Shown: piece after piece, positions 48,301-59,409 of the stretch
Position numbering within the stretch: the stretch's first letter is position 1
Layout: each line of letters begins with the position of its first letter
Position numbers and translations under genes: made by a program
DNA from: Morella rubra
Lineage: Eukaryota; Streptophyta; Magnoliopsida; Fagales; Myricaceae
Assembly: GCA_003952965.2 (NCBI GenBank)
Contig: CM025855.1
Span: forward strand, 13,001,446-13,065,445
Length of the DNA: 64,000 nt
Direction of reading: 5' to 3'
The notes under the pieces: generated by a model
The model's input: only the letters and a program-made list of their open reading frames with translations
What the model was told of the DNA's origin: nothing
Database searches by the model: none

Positions 48301-50927
48301 GTCTGTTTGCCATGGCTTTCAATTATTGACTGCAAGATGTTTGATATGTCTAATTGGTTTTTTAGTTTTGTTCATTGGTTACTATTTGCATACTTTACAC
48401 GATAGCTCTCTATACTGCGTCTGTGAACTCTTCGCAGATTTCTTTTATTTGCTTTCTTATTTTTCAGTATGCATTTTGAATTTTTTTTAAATAAGATTAC
48501 AACCTAAGGCATAGTGAAGATGACTATTTAACAGAACTTATGGAGAAGAGAAAACTTCTATTTCTGTTGCCAATTTTTGTCCTTTCTGATCTTTCATCGC
48601 ATATGTTCTGATTTCTTTTGAATATTGTATATCATAATTGTTTTACACAATGCGCATCTGTTGAAACCATTATCTTTTACTTGTGCAGTTCTGAACCAAT
48701 TTTATTTTTAAACGGTTTTTCTTTCAAGTAAAATTCTCTCTTTTTTTTCCCAACGGGGGAAGTCAATGGAGGTATTTGAGGTATTTGTTTGTTATGGCTC
48801 TATGGCTGTCTGCTGCTTTCCGCTAGTTTAATTGTATGCTGCAGTATTTATTTAGGTTTCTGGTCCGATCTGAATCCTTATATCTGTTTCCATTCTGATG
48901 CCTCGTAAACATACTGCTGGAAGTTTGAAAGTTATTGGGTACTTGACCATGTGTTGTGCTATCTATGCTTTATGCACCATTAGATAGGAAAAAGATAGGA
49001 GCGGCAGCCCAGCTGGTTAAAGATTGTGTCTGGAAACTAAAAGCTTAACCCACTTATGCAGTATATAGAGCCTGGCAAAGTAGTACGATATAGTCTATCT
49101 ATACATCCTGATGTTAACTGTTCCTATGCTATCCAGAACATGGTGATATCAGTACTGAATATATAGTTTTCATACAGGAAGCTGAAAGAGATTCCCCAAA
49201 AAAGTGGAATCCTATTGTGGAGATGCAATACAGAGGAGGAGTTTACAAGGGACGATGTCAAGGAGGTCTTCCTGAAGGAAAGGTGCTGTCCCATAGCCTA
49301 AGAACATTATGACAGGCAACTTCTAGATTATGTTTGTTTTATTTGTCCAAAGGGAATGGAATTCCAGCTAATTGTCAAATGTATACACATACAGGGACGT
49401 TTGACTTGTGGAGATGGAAGCATATATGATGGTACATGGCACTATGGTAAGAAATCAGGTCTAGGTACATTCTACTTCAGTAATGGGGATGTGTTCCAAG
49501 GATCATGGAGGGAAGATGTGATGAATGGCAAGGTTTGTCTTTTTCTTTTCAAAATAAAATTTGCTTCTAACTTGGTAGACCGCCTTATGGGCCATAAGTA
49601 TATAATCTATGTCATTACTGCAAATTTTATTTCCAAATAGTTGAAGTCAGTTATTTTGGCCGTATCCGGTTTCAATTACTCAAATCAGAAATATGAATAC
49701 TTGAATCCAAAGGTGCAGATATTGGGACTGTTGTGGACTTTGAGGTAGTTGGCATGGTAGTTTTGAAATGCACTGGAATGTTTGGATCATGGAAGAAAGA
49801 CCTATACAAATGCACAAAAGATGGCAAAAAAATTCGTCGTTTTGCTTCTAGCGAGCATTTATTTCTGAACACATTAAAACGCACAACTATACCCTTGAAG
49901 CTTTACTCGATAACGGTTAATGGTACTTAAGAAGTTTGGTAGTAGAATTTGTTTAGCTAGTTCCTTCCTGTATATTAGACATAGGAATCCTGTTCTGTAG
50001 GATATGATGCTTCACTAAGTTTCTTTTACGTACATGAGACTATCTGGAGTATGTAAACAGTCAAACAATATCGTGCAAAATGGATTGCTTGCTAACACCA
50101 TAAAATCCAATTAAGTGGTTTTGATTACAGTTTGGAGTTACTCTCATGATGTGGACATGGTGTCATGGATTTTAGTGCAATCATACAGTAGGCAGCTCAT
50201 TCTGTACAATCAAGCATCATTCTGACCTCTTCTGAAACACATAACGTGTATTGACAAATATAATAAAAGAAGAAAATTAAAAGGACTTGCAATTTGCATT
50301 TTGCATTTTTTTTTAAGAACGGTACCTCTGAATTTTATTAAAAACCCTCAATTGTGGCGGAAGAATATTGTAGTTACATCCAAAACCAGACAGGACTCAA
50401 AAACAAAAGAAAGGACCCAAAGTGCCAAAAAATAAAATAGCCTGAAATCTAATATTAGCAAGAAATCTAATATTAACAAAACTCAACTTATCAAGACGAA
50501 GAATACCTCTCATACCATACGGCAAAGCATCAAGACCCACACAATGTAGCTGTTGACCATCAACAAATTACATAACTTGATAAATCTCACTGGCACAAAA
50601 TTTGCATTCCTTCCTAAAACTAAGGGTGAGAATTTTATCCGGATTTCGGCGAAAATTCCGGTTCCGGTACTGGTATTCCGATACTGGTTCCGGCCTATTC
50701 CGGTACTGGAACCGAATACTATTTTTCTGGATTTTTGAAATCGAAACCAGTTTTGGAATTTTATTTTATTTTTTTTAAAATTTTATGGCTCAAAACTGGA
50801 GCCCTGAGTTAAAAAAAAAATCTATATGTATTGACCTGGGTCAAAACGACCCAGGTCACTTAGTCGACAATTCCCCCTACCCCACCATTCTCCTTTCTCT
50901 CTTCCTTCTTCCTCCTTGCGACTAGTG

Positions 50928-50963
<36 letters not shown>

Positions 50964-53900
50964 GTCTCACAGACACTCCTATTCGGCGTATTCGCGAAGC
51001 CTGAAGGGACGAAGAGTTGAAGACAGCCCCCAGGCTGAGCTTGAAGCCGCAGCCTCCCCTTCCCTCCCTATTGCAGTGCCACGGCCACCTCTCTCTCTAT
51101 GAGTCTGTCTCTCTCTTTTAGTCTTTCTTTCTTTGTCTATGTCTCTCTCTCTCCTCTTGTGTTTTTCTCCTCTCTCTCACCTTGCATTTCTGGGGGACAT
51201 ATCAGATCTAGTAAGCCATATGGCCCAGATCAGATCTATTCATGTATCATCCATTGTCTATGCCAACCATCTCCTTTGTCATATGCTGGGAAGTTAGGGA
51301 TTCAAGTTTGGGAAGTGAGTATCTGAGAAACTGCAACTAGCCAAAAAATCCTCATATTAGTTTACACTTGGCTAAATTTGTCTAGTCTATCGTCATAGGC
51401 ATGCTTTATGTGAAGCTTCCAATTTGCTTATTTTCAATTGGGTTTCCGGTGTCTGTTTTTTCTTTTGGAATAAAACTGATTCAATGGCTTGCTCAGGAAT
51501 CAAGGTTTCTTAGGCATCCCAATTGTGTATTGTGGGAATGCAAGATATTTCACATATATTTTTTGCTTTCCTTACGTTCTCTCTCTCGCCAGAATTTCTG
51601 GATTCCGTTTCCATTTTGGAAAATTCCAGAATGAAACCTGAATGAAAATAGGGATTCCAGTGGGTACTGGAACCGGAACCGGAATGACCCATTTCGATTC
51701 CATCCGTTCCAGTACTTACCCTTACCTAAATCCCTTTCCTTAGCTAATAAATTTGCTACTATATAACCTAATGGGGACATTTAAATTAATTGTTTTACAT
51801 TATTTGGTAGTGATTTATAATTTGATAGATTAGTAGTTATTGGTGGTGTTTGTTTGTGGAAATGTTGGGGTGGTGGAAATTTTGGGGTATTGGATTTGGT
51901 GAAAAGTAAAGATATTTTATGGGAATTGGTGAAAAAGTTAAGAGAGAGAAGATTTGAGTGAATATTATAATGATAAAGAATTGTTTGATGGAAAAAAAAT
52001 ATTATTTTATAATTTTTTTAGGATGCCCGAAATGTTGGATGCCCAATTTTTCCGGAAACAAACGCCCTCATTATGTTTTATTAGGCTTTAGCCCATGAGT
52101 TTTTAGAGTTTGATTAGGACCTTTTGTTTCCTATTTAAGGTTTGTGAGAATTTTAAATTATTCAGACTGAGATTATAAAGTTTATTGGCTGCTGCCTTTT
52201 GCACTCAAATGTGTGCTTTCCCCCTCTCCTTGGCTTTATTCTTCTCTTCTTCTCTATTATTTCTTGATTTATCTATCTCCTTGGCTTTATTCATCTCTCC
52301 TCTATTATTTCTTGATTTCTCTATCTCTTTGGCTTCATTCTTCTCTCCTTCTCTATTATTTCTTGATTTCTCTATCTCGTTCCTATTTCTGCACTATATT
52401 CTGCATCAAATTCAGAGCCCAACCTGCCTAGTTTCTTTATTTTTTTTTCCGTTTCCTTTTGGTTGTGCGACACTATTCACCCCCACAAACTGCCCACTGC
52501 TGTGTTTAGCTTCTTGGTGTTCCCAGTGTGTTGGTTGGTTGCCGACACCCCACCAGCCCTCTCTAGCTTCACTGACACCTCATGGAGCTCCGACCACTGC
52601 TGTTTGGCTGTTTTTCCAGTAATCCAAATCTGTCCCAAGTGATTCGGTGATTTTCGAGTTGACTCTTCCAGATTTGAGTTTGGTTTTCAGGTTCTGCGTG
52701 TTTTCCAGTACCCATAGGTGAAGCCCGCACCATTCCGCCGCCGGCAGCCTCTTGTTTCGGCCAATTCCAGCCGATATTTTCCAGTTCAGGCCGAGACACA
52801 CCTGGTTCAGACCGATAACTTCAGTTTCCGGCCAAAATTCACCTCCATTCGGTCTCTTCTCACCGATTCAAATTGTTTTTGGAACTTTTGCTCTATTTTT
52901 TTGCTTTGTTTCAGAGGGTACAACATCTTCGTTGACCATTTCTCGCCTCCTCAGCCCCTTCAACGGCTCCTTTGTCATTGTGTTCACTAGTGATATGAGA
53001 TCTCCACTTATGCAAGTCTATGAGTGTGCGAAGAAGAAGACTGCACAACCACTTAGTTTGTGGTTGGGTACTTGAGAGTAACGATTTCATCATGTTTTGT
53101 TTTACTCAATGAAGTCGAGTTTCTTCCACCTGGGGAGAGTTAATGGGGACATTTAAATTAATTGTTTTACATTATTTGGTTGTGATTTATATTTTGATAG
53201 ATTAGTAGTTATTATGTTTTATTAGGCTTTAGCCCAAGGGCTTTTAGGGTTTGCTTAGGACCTTTTGTTCTCTATTTAAGATTTGTGAGAACTTTAAATT
53301 ATTTAAACTTGGATTATAATTTTATTGGCATTGCCTTTTGCACTCAAATGTGGTGTTTTTCCCCTCTCCTTGGCTTTATTCTTCTTTTCTTCGCTATTAT
53401 TTCTTGATTTCTGTGTCTCTTTGGCTTTATTCTCCTCTCCTCTATTATTTTTTGATTTCTCTATCTCATTCTTATTTCTCCACTATATTCCGCATCAAAT
53501 TGATATCAGAGCCCAACCTCCCCAGTTTCTTTATTTTCTTTCCCGTTTCCTTTTGGTTGTGTGACACTATTCACCCCCACAAATTACCCACTGCCATGCT
53601 TAGCTTCTTGGTATTCCCCGGTGTGTTGGTTGGTCGCTGATGCCCCACCAGCCCTCTCAGGCTTTGCTGATGCCTCACGGAGCTTCGGCCGCCGTTGTTT
53701 GGCCGTTTTCCCAGCAGTCCAGATCTGTCCCAAGCGATTTCGGTGATTTTCGAGTTGATTCTTCCAGATTTGAGTTTGGTTTTCAGGTTCTGCGTGTTTT
53801 CCAGTCCCCATAGGTGAAGCCCGCACCGTTCTGCCACCAGCAGCCTCTTGTTTCGGCCAATTTCGGCAATTCCGGCCATTATTTTCCAGTTCAGGCCGAT

Positions 53901-56773
53901 ACACACCCGTTTCAGGCCGATAACTTCAGTTTCCGGCCAAAATTCACCTCCTTTCGGTCTCTTCTCACCTATTCAGATCATTTTTTGAACTTTTGCTCCA
54001 TTTTTTTGCTCTAATTCAAAGGGTAAAGCACCTTCATCAACCGTTTCTAGCCTCCTCGGCCCCCTCAATGGCTCCTTCGTCATTGTGTTCACTGGTGATA
54101 TGAAATCTCCATTGATGCAAGTCTATGAGTGTGCGAAGAAGAAGATTGCACAACCACTTAGTTTGTAGTTTGGTACTTGAGAGTAACAATTTCATCATGT
54201 TTTGTTTTACTCAACGGAGTCGAGTTTCTTCCACTTGGGGAGAGTTAATGGGGACATTTAAATTAATTTTTTTACATTATTTGGTTATGATTTATATTTT
54301 GATAGATTAGTAGTTATTATGTTTTGTTAGGCTTTAGCCCATGGGCTTTTAGGGTTTCATTAGGACCTTTCGTTTTCTATTTAAGGTTTGTGAGAACTTT
54401 AAATCATTTAGATTGAGATTATAAGTTTATTGGCGGCTGCCTTTTGCACTCAAATGTGGTGTTTTCCCCCTCTCCTTGGCTTTATTCTTCTCTTCTTCTC
54501 TATTATTTCTTGATTTTTCTACCTCCATAGCTTTATTCTTCTCTCCTTCTCTCTTATTTCTTGATTTCTCTATCTCGTTCTCATTTCTTCACTATAGTCT
54601 GCATCAAATTGGTATCAGAGCCCAACATGGCCATTTTCTTTATTTTCTTTTCCATTTCCTTTTGGTTGTGCGACACTAGCCACTCCAACAAATTGCCCAT
54701 TGCCGTGTTCTGGTTCTTGGTATTCCTCGGTGTGTTGGTTGGTCGACAACGCCCCACCGGCCCTCTCAGGCTTCGTTGATGCCTAACGGAGCCCCGGCCG
54801 CCACTGTTTGGCCGTTTTTCCAGCAGTCCAGATCTGTCCCAAGCGATTTCGGTTATTTTCAAGTTGATTCTTCCAGATTTGAGTTTGGTTTTCAGGTTCT
54901 GCATGTTTTCCAGTCCCCATAGGTGAAGCCCGCACCATTCTGCCGCCGGCAGCCTCTTGTTTCGGCCAATTTTGGCAATTCCGGCCAATATTTTCCAGTT
55001 CAGGCCGATACACACCCGTTCAGGCCGATAACTTCAGTTTCTGGCCGAAATTCACCTCCGTTCGGTCTCTTCTCACCGATTCAGATCGTTTTTGGAACTT
55101 TTGCTCTGATTCAGAGGGTACAGCACCTTCGTTGACCATTTCTCGCCTCCTCGGCCCCTTCAACAGCTCCTTCGTCATTGTGTTCACTAGTGATATGAGA
55201 TCTCCACTGATGCAAGTCTATGAGTGTGCGAAGAAGAAGACTGCACAACCACTTAATTTGTGGTTGGGTACTTGAGATTAACGATTTCATCATGTTTTGT
55301 TTTACTCGACGGAGTCGAGTTTCTTCTACCTGGGGAGAGTTAATGGGGACATTTAAATTAATTGTTTTATATTATTTGGTTGTGATTTATATTTTGATAG
55401 ATTAGTAGTTATTATGTTTTATTAGGCTTTAGCCCATTGGCTTTTAGGGTTTGATTAGGACCTTTTGTTCTCTATTTAAGATTTATGAGAACTTTAAATT
55501 ATTTAGACTTAGATTATAAAGTTTATTGGCGGCTGCCTTTTGCACTCAAATGTGGTGTTTTCCCCCTTTCCTTGGCTTTATTCTCTATTATTTATTGATT
55601 TCTCTTTCTCCTTGACTTTATTTTTTTGGGGTAAGTATCTCCTTTACTTTATTCTTCTCTCATTCTCTATTATTTCTTGATTTCTCTATCTCGTTCTTAT
55701 TTCTCTACTATATTCCACATCATAACCCTCACACAAAATATTAGATATCCAAAAATTAAACCGAGGGAGTAACTCTCAAATTTCATCCCAATATGGTTTG
55801 CACATATGATTATACTCAAAATTGAGCAAGATTGTTTGACGAAAAGTTTGTGTAACTTTCATTTGTAAGTTGTTTAAGTGTCACTCAGTAGAATAAAACT
55901 TAATTCCAAGACACAGCACTCTCAGTGGCATTATACATGCTAAATTGAACTGTAGCACATGAAATCATTCGGATTTTTGGACACTGTTTGTGACCAATAC
56001 TGGGTAATATGGGATCTTTCTGAACACTTGAACACATGCAAGACAAATCAATCCCATTTGACATCTTCCAGATGTTTGCCTTGGCTGACTGCAAGTTGCT
56101 TCCGTGTTAGAATCTTCATGTCACGGAAGATTGTCTTTCATCCATAGTATATTCATAGCCTTCTAATATCTAAAACTTTTTTCTCAATTCTCAACAAAAC
56201 GATGAGGTCCACAGGCATGCGTACTTCAAATGGTTCTGTTTTGTGTTTTTTAATCCTTAACATAGTTGCCAATGGAAGTAGATTTTGTACCTTGAAAGAT
56301 GTCTTTACTGTCTATCCTGAGATACGTAGATTTATTTTGATCATGTAGGGTTGGTTTTATTTCCACACTGGCGATCGATGGTTCGCAAACTTTTGGAAGG
56401 GAAAGGCCAATGGTGAAGGTCGTTTCTACTCAAAATTTGGCGATGTCTTTTTTGGCCATTTCCAAAATGGATGGCGACATGGGCATTTCCTTTTCATTGA
56501 TGTCAGTGGGACAAGGTCTGTGTTAGCAAAAGCTTTTTCGCTCACTTGATTAATCATTTATTTTTCCATCAAAAGTCCGGATTCACAATAGCTTTCCTGC
56601 TCTCAGCTTTGTTTCCCTAAATCTGTAGTCTTATGTGTTTTTATTCTGACAATCAATCATGTTATATGATCCATTGTTTATACCATCTGCATATTTGCAG
56701 GTCTATTGAAATTTGGGATCAAGGTGTCCGTGTAAGCCGTGAGCAATTGGATCCTGATACTAATGCAAAATAA
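33803..56773 (+). CDS. ARC3: ARC3, chloroplast division regulator (FtsZ-like domain plus MORN repeats), 16 exons
   Basis: ARC3 acts in the chloroplast stroma as part of the plastid Min system, blocking FtsZ-ring assembly away from mid-plastid (family knowledge). Exons: 33803-34146, 36825-36883, 38257-38321, 38468-38602, 41584-41632, 43346-43458, 43536-43607, 43908-44018, 45556-45737, 46665-46949, 47050-47138, 47285-47664, 49178-49282, 49395-49532, 56349-56515, 56701-56773. All introns are GT-AG and phases agree, giving 788 codons. ATG 33803 is the first in frame; M13 codon 33815 is an alternative. Residues 1-50 are Ser/Arg-rich with no acidic residues, a transit peptide. Residues ~85-420 are the FtsZ-like domain (VEVIGIGSR, VASAGYGLDHT with a degenerate glycine loop, VGFGAGYN). 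MORN-type segments lie at ~641-663, 664-709 and 710-760. No stop or frameshift. Confidence 0.95.
34921..35202 (+). mobile_element. Miniature LTR element (TRIM/SMART-like), 282 bp, in ARC3 intron 1
   Basis: Two 80-bp direct repeats (34921-35000 and 35123-35202) begin TGTTAAAG/TATTAAAG and end GTTTCACA. Right after the first is TGGTATCAGAGCC, the initiator-Met-tRNA primer site; just before the second is GTGAGGGGGA, a polypurine tract. The flanks CCAAT (34916-34920) and CGAAT (35203-35207) look like a target duplication with one mismatch. It has no coding capacity. The size and layout match the smallest terminal-repeat retrotransposons in miniature. Confidence 0.75.
36269..36302. repeat. (AG)n microsatellite in ARC3 intron 1
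   Basis: About 16 AG units, uninterrupted, some 520 bp upstream of exon 2. Confidence 0.95.
39224..39411. repeat. Perfect 94-bp tandem duplication in ARC3 intron 4
   Basis: Units 39224-39317 and 39318-39411 are identical over all 94 bases, so the duplication is recent. The unit begins TTCGATTAGCCATGTAGC. No coding content. Confidence 0.9.
43966..44093 (+). repeat. 64-bp tandem duplication covering the end of ARC3 exon 8
   Basis: 43966-44029 includes the last 53 bases of exon 8 and its donor; 44030-44093 is a diverged second copy inside intron 8, keeping CTCTATATGACTGCCC..TTTCCTTGGTA. In the second copy the AAAG/GTATG donor has become AACAGATG, so it is not usable at the same place. Confidence 0.8.
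44829..44846. repeat. G18 homopolymer in ARC3 intron 8
   Basis: Eighteen consecutive G followed by AGGG. It could form a G-quadruplex in the sense-strand transcript. Confidence 0.9.
50621..51724. mobile_element. Non-autonomous hAT-type element, 1.1 kb
   Basis: The ends are inverted: TAAGGGTGAGAA at the left and, on the other strand, TAAGGGTAAGTA at the right. The flanks CCTAAAAC (50613-50620) and CCTAAATC (51725-51732) form an 8-bp target duplication with one mismatch, as hAT elements make. Both subterminal regions are rich in GGAACCGG/CCGGTTCCGG words. The middle has a CT microsatellite (50934-50960) and no transposase frame. Confidence 0.7.
51769..52408 (+). repeat. LTR 1 of the array (with MITE insertion)
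   Basis: 640 bp, longer than its sisters because of a 228-bp MITE plus its 3-bp duplication, and because a short TTGGCTTTATTC..TTTCTTGATTTCT unit is present three times. Confidence 0.8.
51842..52069. mobile_element. 228-bp MITE inside LTR 1
   Basis: Absent from LTRs 2-4, which read straight through GTTATTATG. The ends GGTGGTGTTTGTTTGTGGAAA and the complement of TTTCCGGAAACAAACGCCCTC match at 16 of 21 positions. ATT is repeated at both borders (51839-51841, 52070-52072), a 3-bp target duplication as in PIF/Harbinger elements. Confidence 0.75.
52409..53140 (+). other. Internal domain 1 of the array
   Basis: 732 bp with a partly deleted primer site and a polypurine tract at its right end. Contains GGCC-rich words (TTCGGCCAATTCC). 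Open stretches on both strands are not preserved in frame among the three copies, so I do not call a protein. Confidence 0.7.
53141..53497 (+). repeat. LTR 2 of the array
   Basis: 357 bp, TAATGGGGAC to CCGCATCA, followed by a one-change primer site. Confidence 0.85.
53498..54245 (+). other. Internal domain 2 of the array
   Basis: 748 bp, colinear with internal domains 1 and 3 and ending in a TTGGGGAGAGT polypurine tract. Confidence 0.7.
54246..54606 (+). repeat. LTR 3 of the array
   Basis: 361 bp, followed by the only intact TGGTATCAGAGC primer site of the array. Confidence 0.85.
54607..55340 (+). other. Internal domain 3 of the array
   Basis: 734 bp, with the intact primer site at its left end and CCTGGGGAGAGT-like tract (ACCTGGGGAGAGT) at its right end. 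Confidence 0.7.
55341..55722 (+). repeat. LTR 4 of the array
   Basis: 382 bp ending CCACATCA. No primer site follows; instead the 5-bp target copy TAACC, marking the end of the array. Confidence 0.85.
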
Positions 56774-58641
56774 TTCTCTCAATCCCTTAGCACAGATTTA
56801 TCAGGAGCAAAATCATTGTTGTAAAGCAAAAGACATCGGAGTTGATTGTTCGGTACTCGTAAGTCCTATTGAATTGCATTGGTTCCCATATGCTGTAAGT
56901 TCTCTGCATTTTCTTACATTTTTTCGGCTCGTAGGTATTTGTTTGGCAAGAGAAAAGAGAGCTTTGCAAGCAATATTCGCTCACTCTCGTATACTGTGTT
57001 AACTTTGCTCTGTAGTTTGCTTTGTTTCTCCTCATAGTAAAGCCCAATGGGTTAACTTTGCCAGTAGTTTCGGGCATTTATAGCTGAGCTTCATATGATG
57101 AACTTGCTAGTTGGAACCCCCCAAAATAATATTTACCCAATATTTCAGGAGGGCAAAGTTTTTTTTTTTTAATCTTTCAATGTTAAAACATGTGGAAGTT
57201 GTGTATTCCCTTTTGCTTAATTTATTTACGATGTGAATTTTCTCACCTTATTGATTTTCTTAATTTATTATTTTGAGAAATTTATTAACTTATTCTTTTT
57301 TCTTAATTTATTTACTTTGTGAATTTCCTTAGTTTCTCTGCGGGTTACTCCTTTTTTTGTTTTGGGTTAAATATTGGGGATGATATCAGATATTGGCAGC
57401 GAATAACAATAATCCCTGAAAAAAGTGGCAAAGCCAGAACCTATTTCTTGCGGGCCGAATTAATACAGCACAAAAAATTATCACTGATAGTCAAACAATT
57501 ATGAAAAACGCAAATTGACATAAACAAAGCACAATTTAATTTCAATATAACAAGAAAGGACAATACAAATTTTATTATTTTCAGGTATAGGATGTGTTGT
57601 AACAAAGGATAAAAATATGGTCTAGGAACTTCTTCCACCCTCACATGTTCATTATACAGAGAAAACATGGTCTAGGCAATTCTCAATTATATTAAAAAAG
57701 GGATCTCAGCGGAAGACCCCCTCCCCCAAAGAGAAGATCAGAGGAAACGACATCGTTTTCATGTTTAATCCCCCTTTTTTTTTTTTCTCCTTTTTATCTT
57801 TCAGGTTTTGAGGTGCACTGTGCGCTTGTGTAGGGCCAACGCACAAAATGTCAACAAAGAATAAAATAAACTCAGTTTCGTTTTAACTTCTTTTTTTTTT
57901 AATCCAAAACAGATTAAAAAAAAAATTAGCGGTACGTAGTTAAAAATAAATAAATAAAAACAGATTTGTCTTAAAGTGACTATTTTTTCTATGGCTACTT
58001 TTGTTTCGAATGAAAATATTTTGATGCAGAATATTTTCAAAAAATGTGTTTGGTAGTACGGAAAAACAAGAGATAAAGGAAAAAAGAATAAGTTCTTAGG
58101 TTACTAATACATGATTCTTACTTCTATATATAGCTCCATTAAAACTTTAACTATATTTTTCTCTCAAACATTTCTGAATTTTTCTCCACTACGAACTCAA
58201 ATTCAAAGGTTTTTTTTTTTTTTTTTTTATGTTCCTCTCACAAAACCTATTATTATTGACGTAGTTATTCCATTTATACTGAAGTACTTGCCAAGCGACA
58301 AGCTAGTAGTAAAAGAAAATTTCTTCCAACGTAGTAAGTTGGCTCTTATTTTCCGCATCAAAACCAGGTATTAATTTTAGTGTTCTTAAAAGAACACATA
58401 ATTACAAATTCTGATTTTGTTTTGGCTCCTATATTCACTTATTTATACACTAACCAATTTTCATTTAGCCTCCAATCATTTCTACATAAAGTTATTTCTA
58501 ACGTAAAATAGTTTTAAGTGATTTTTTTTTCAATAAAGCATGCTTGTTTTTAATGTTTGATTGCTACCTCGAAACATGTTTTTTAAATCATTTTTTAATA
58601 TTTGATACATGTTATATTTTTTATAATATTATATGAGTAGT
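56774..58641. other. ARC3 3' flank and AT-rich intergenic DNA
   Basis: The first few hundred bases would be the ARC3 3' UTR; I could not place a definite polyadenylation signal. 57190-57330 has repeated CTTAATTTATTTAC words. No gene was recognised in the rest. Confidence 0.4.
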
Positions 58642-59154
58642 AAACTTGATTCTTAATAAATCAGTTTGAGATGAATTAAAAATCTTCTATACAATCAAAT
58701 AAAATGTTTCATATAAAAAGAAAAATATATTTTTTAAAATAAAGTACATAAAATTATGAATATTTGTCATAAATATATCAAGATAATAAACCTGCAGTCG
58801 CGAGGAAAAAAAGAGAGAAGCGCGGGTTCAAATGTAGTGGAAGAATAAGAAATTACAAAAGTATTCTTTAAAAAAATCACTTAAATTAATTTTTCATAAA
58901 CTTGATTCTTAATAAATCAGTTTGAGATGAATTAAAAATCCTCTATACAATCAAATAAAATGTTTCATATAAAAATAAAAATATATTTTTTAAAAAATAA
59001 AGTACATAAAATTATGAATATTTGTTATAAATATATCAAGATAATAAAGCTGGAGTCGCGAGGAAAAAAGGAGAGAAGCGCGGGTTCAAATGTAGTGGAA
59101 GAATAAGAAATTACAAAAGTATTCTTTAAAAAAATCACTTAAATTAATTTTTCA
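58642..59154. repeat. 256-bp tandem duplication
   Basis: Units 58642-58897 and 58898-59154 are nearly identical, both including the GC-richer word GTCGCGAGGAAAAAA..GGAGAGAAGCGCGGG within otherwise AT-rich sequence. No coding content. Confidence 0.85.
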
Positions 59155-59409
59155 TTTTACAGTTAACCGATTCTATTCTCAATTAACTAAAATTTACCAA
59201 TCTCCCTAAACACCGAAAAAGTAAGGAAAATATATTTAGGATTCTTGTTTACAGAAAAACAAACAGTTAGTTTTATCTATTGGCAAATTTATTAACGTAA
59301 TGTATTAAGTTTGTATGAGAGTTAATAAATTAATAATTTATCAGATGGCCCTCCAAAAATTTCAATTTGGGCTCCCCCTCCCCCCAAAAAAATATATTAT
59401 GGCTATGCA

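Larger units (their letters stand above)
51769..55722 (+). mobile_element. Tandem array of a small LTR retrotransposon (LTR-int-LTR-int-LTR-int-LTR)
   Basis: Four LTR copies alternate with three ~740-bp internal domains. Each LTR starts TAATGGGGACATTTAAATT and ends near ATATTC.GCATCA. After the inner LTRs comes the initiator-Met primer site (TGGTATCAGAGC intact at 54610-54621, one change at 53501-53512, partly deleted after LTR 1). Before LTRs 2-4 comes TGGGGAGAGT, a polypurine tract. The whole array is flanked by TAACC at 51764-51768 and 55723-55727, a perfect 5-bp target duplication. No gag or pol domain is recognisable. This is the tandem arrangement reported for TRIM elements, though larger than most. 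Confidence 0.85.
49533..56348 (+). other. ARC3 intron 14, 6.8 kb, host of several insertions
   Basis: The intron separates the second and third MORN segments. It holds the hAT-type element (50621-51724) and the LTR array (51769-55722). The sequence flanking these (about 50310-50620, 51725-51768, 55723-55900) looks like one older antisense repeat split by both insertions, possibly a LINE 3' region; that identity is uncertain. 55900-56348 is unassigned. Confidence 0.7.

Noticed and set aside
49000..49085. SINE-like tRNA-related start (GGCAGCCCAGCTGGTTAAAG)
   Set aside because: An A-box-like word is present but I found no B box, poly-A tail or target duplication.
52580..55015. Similar open frames on the minus strand in the three internal domains of the LTR array
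   Set aside because: They look alike because the DNA is repeated; lengths and frames differ between copies and no domain is recognisable.
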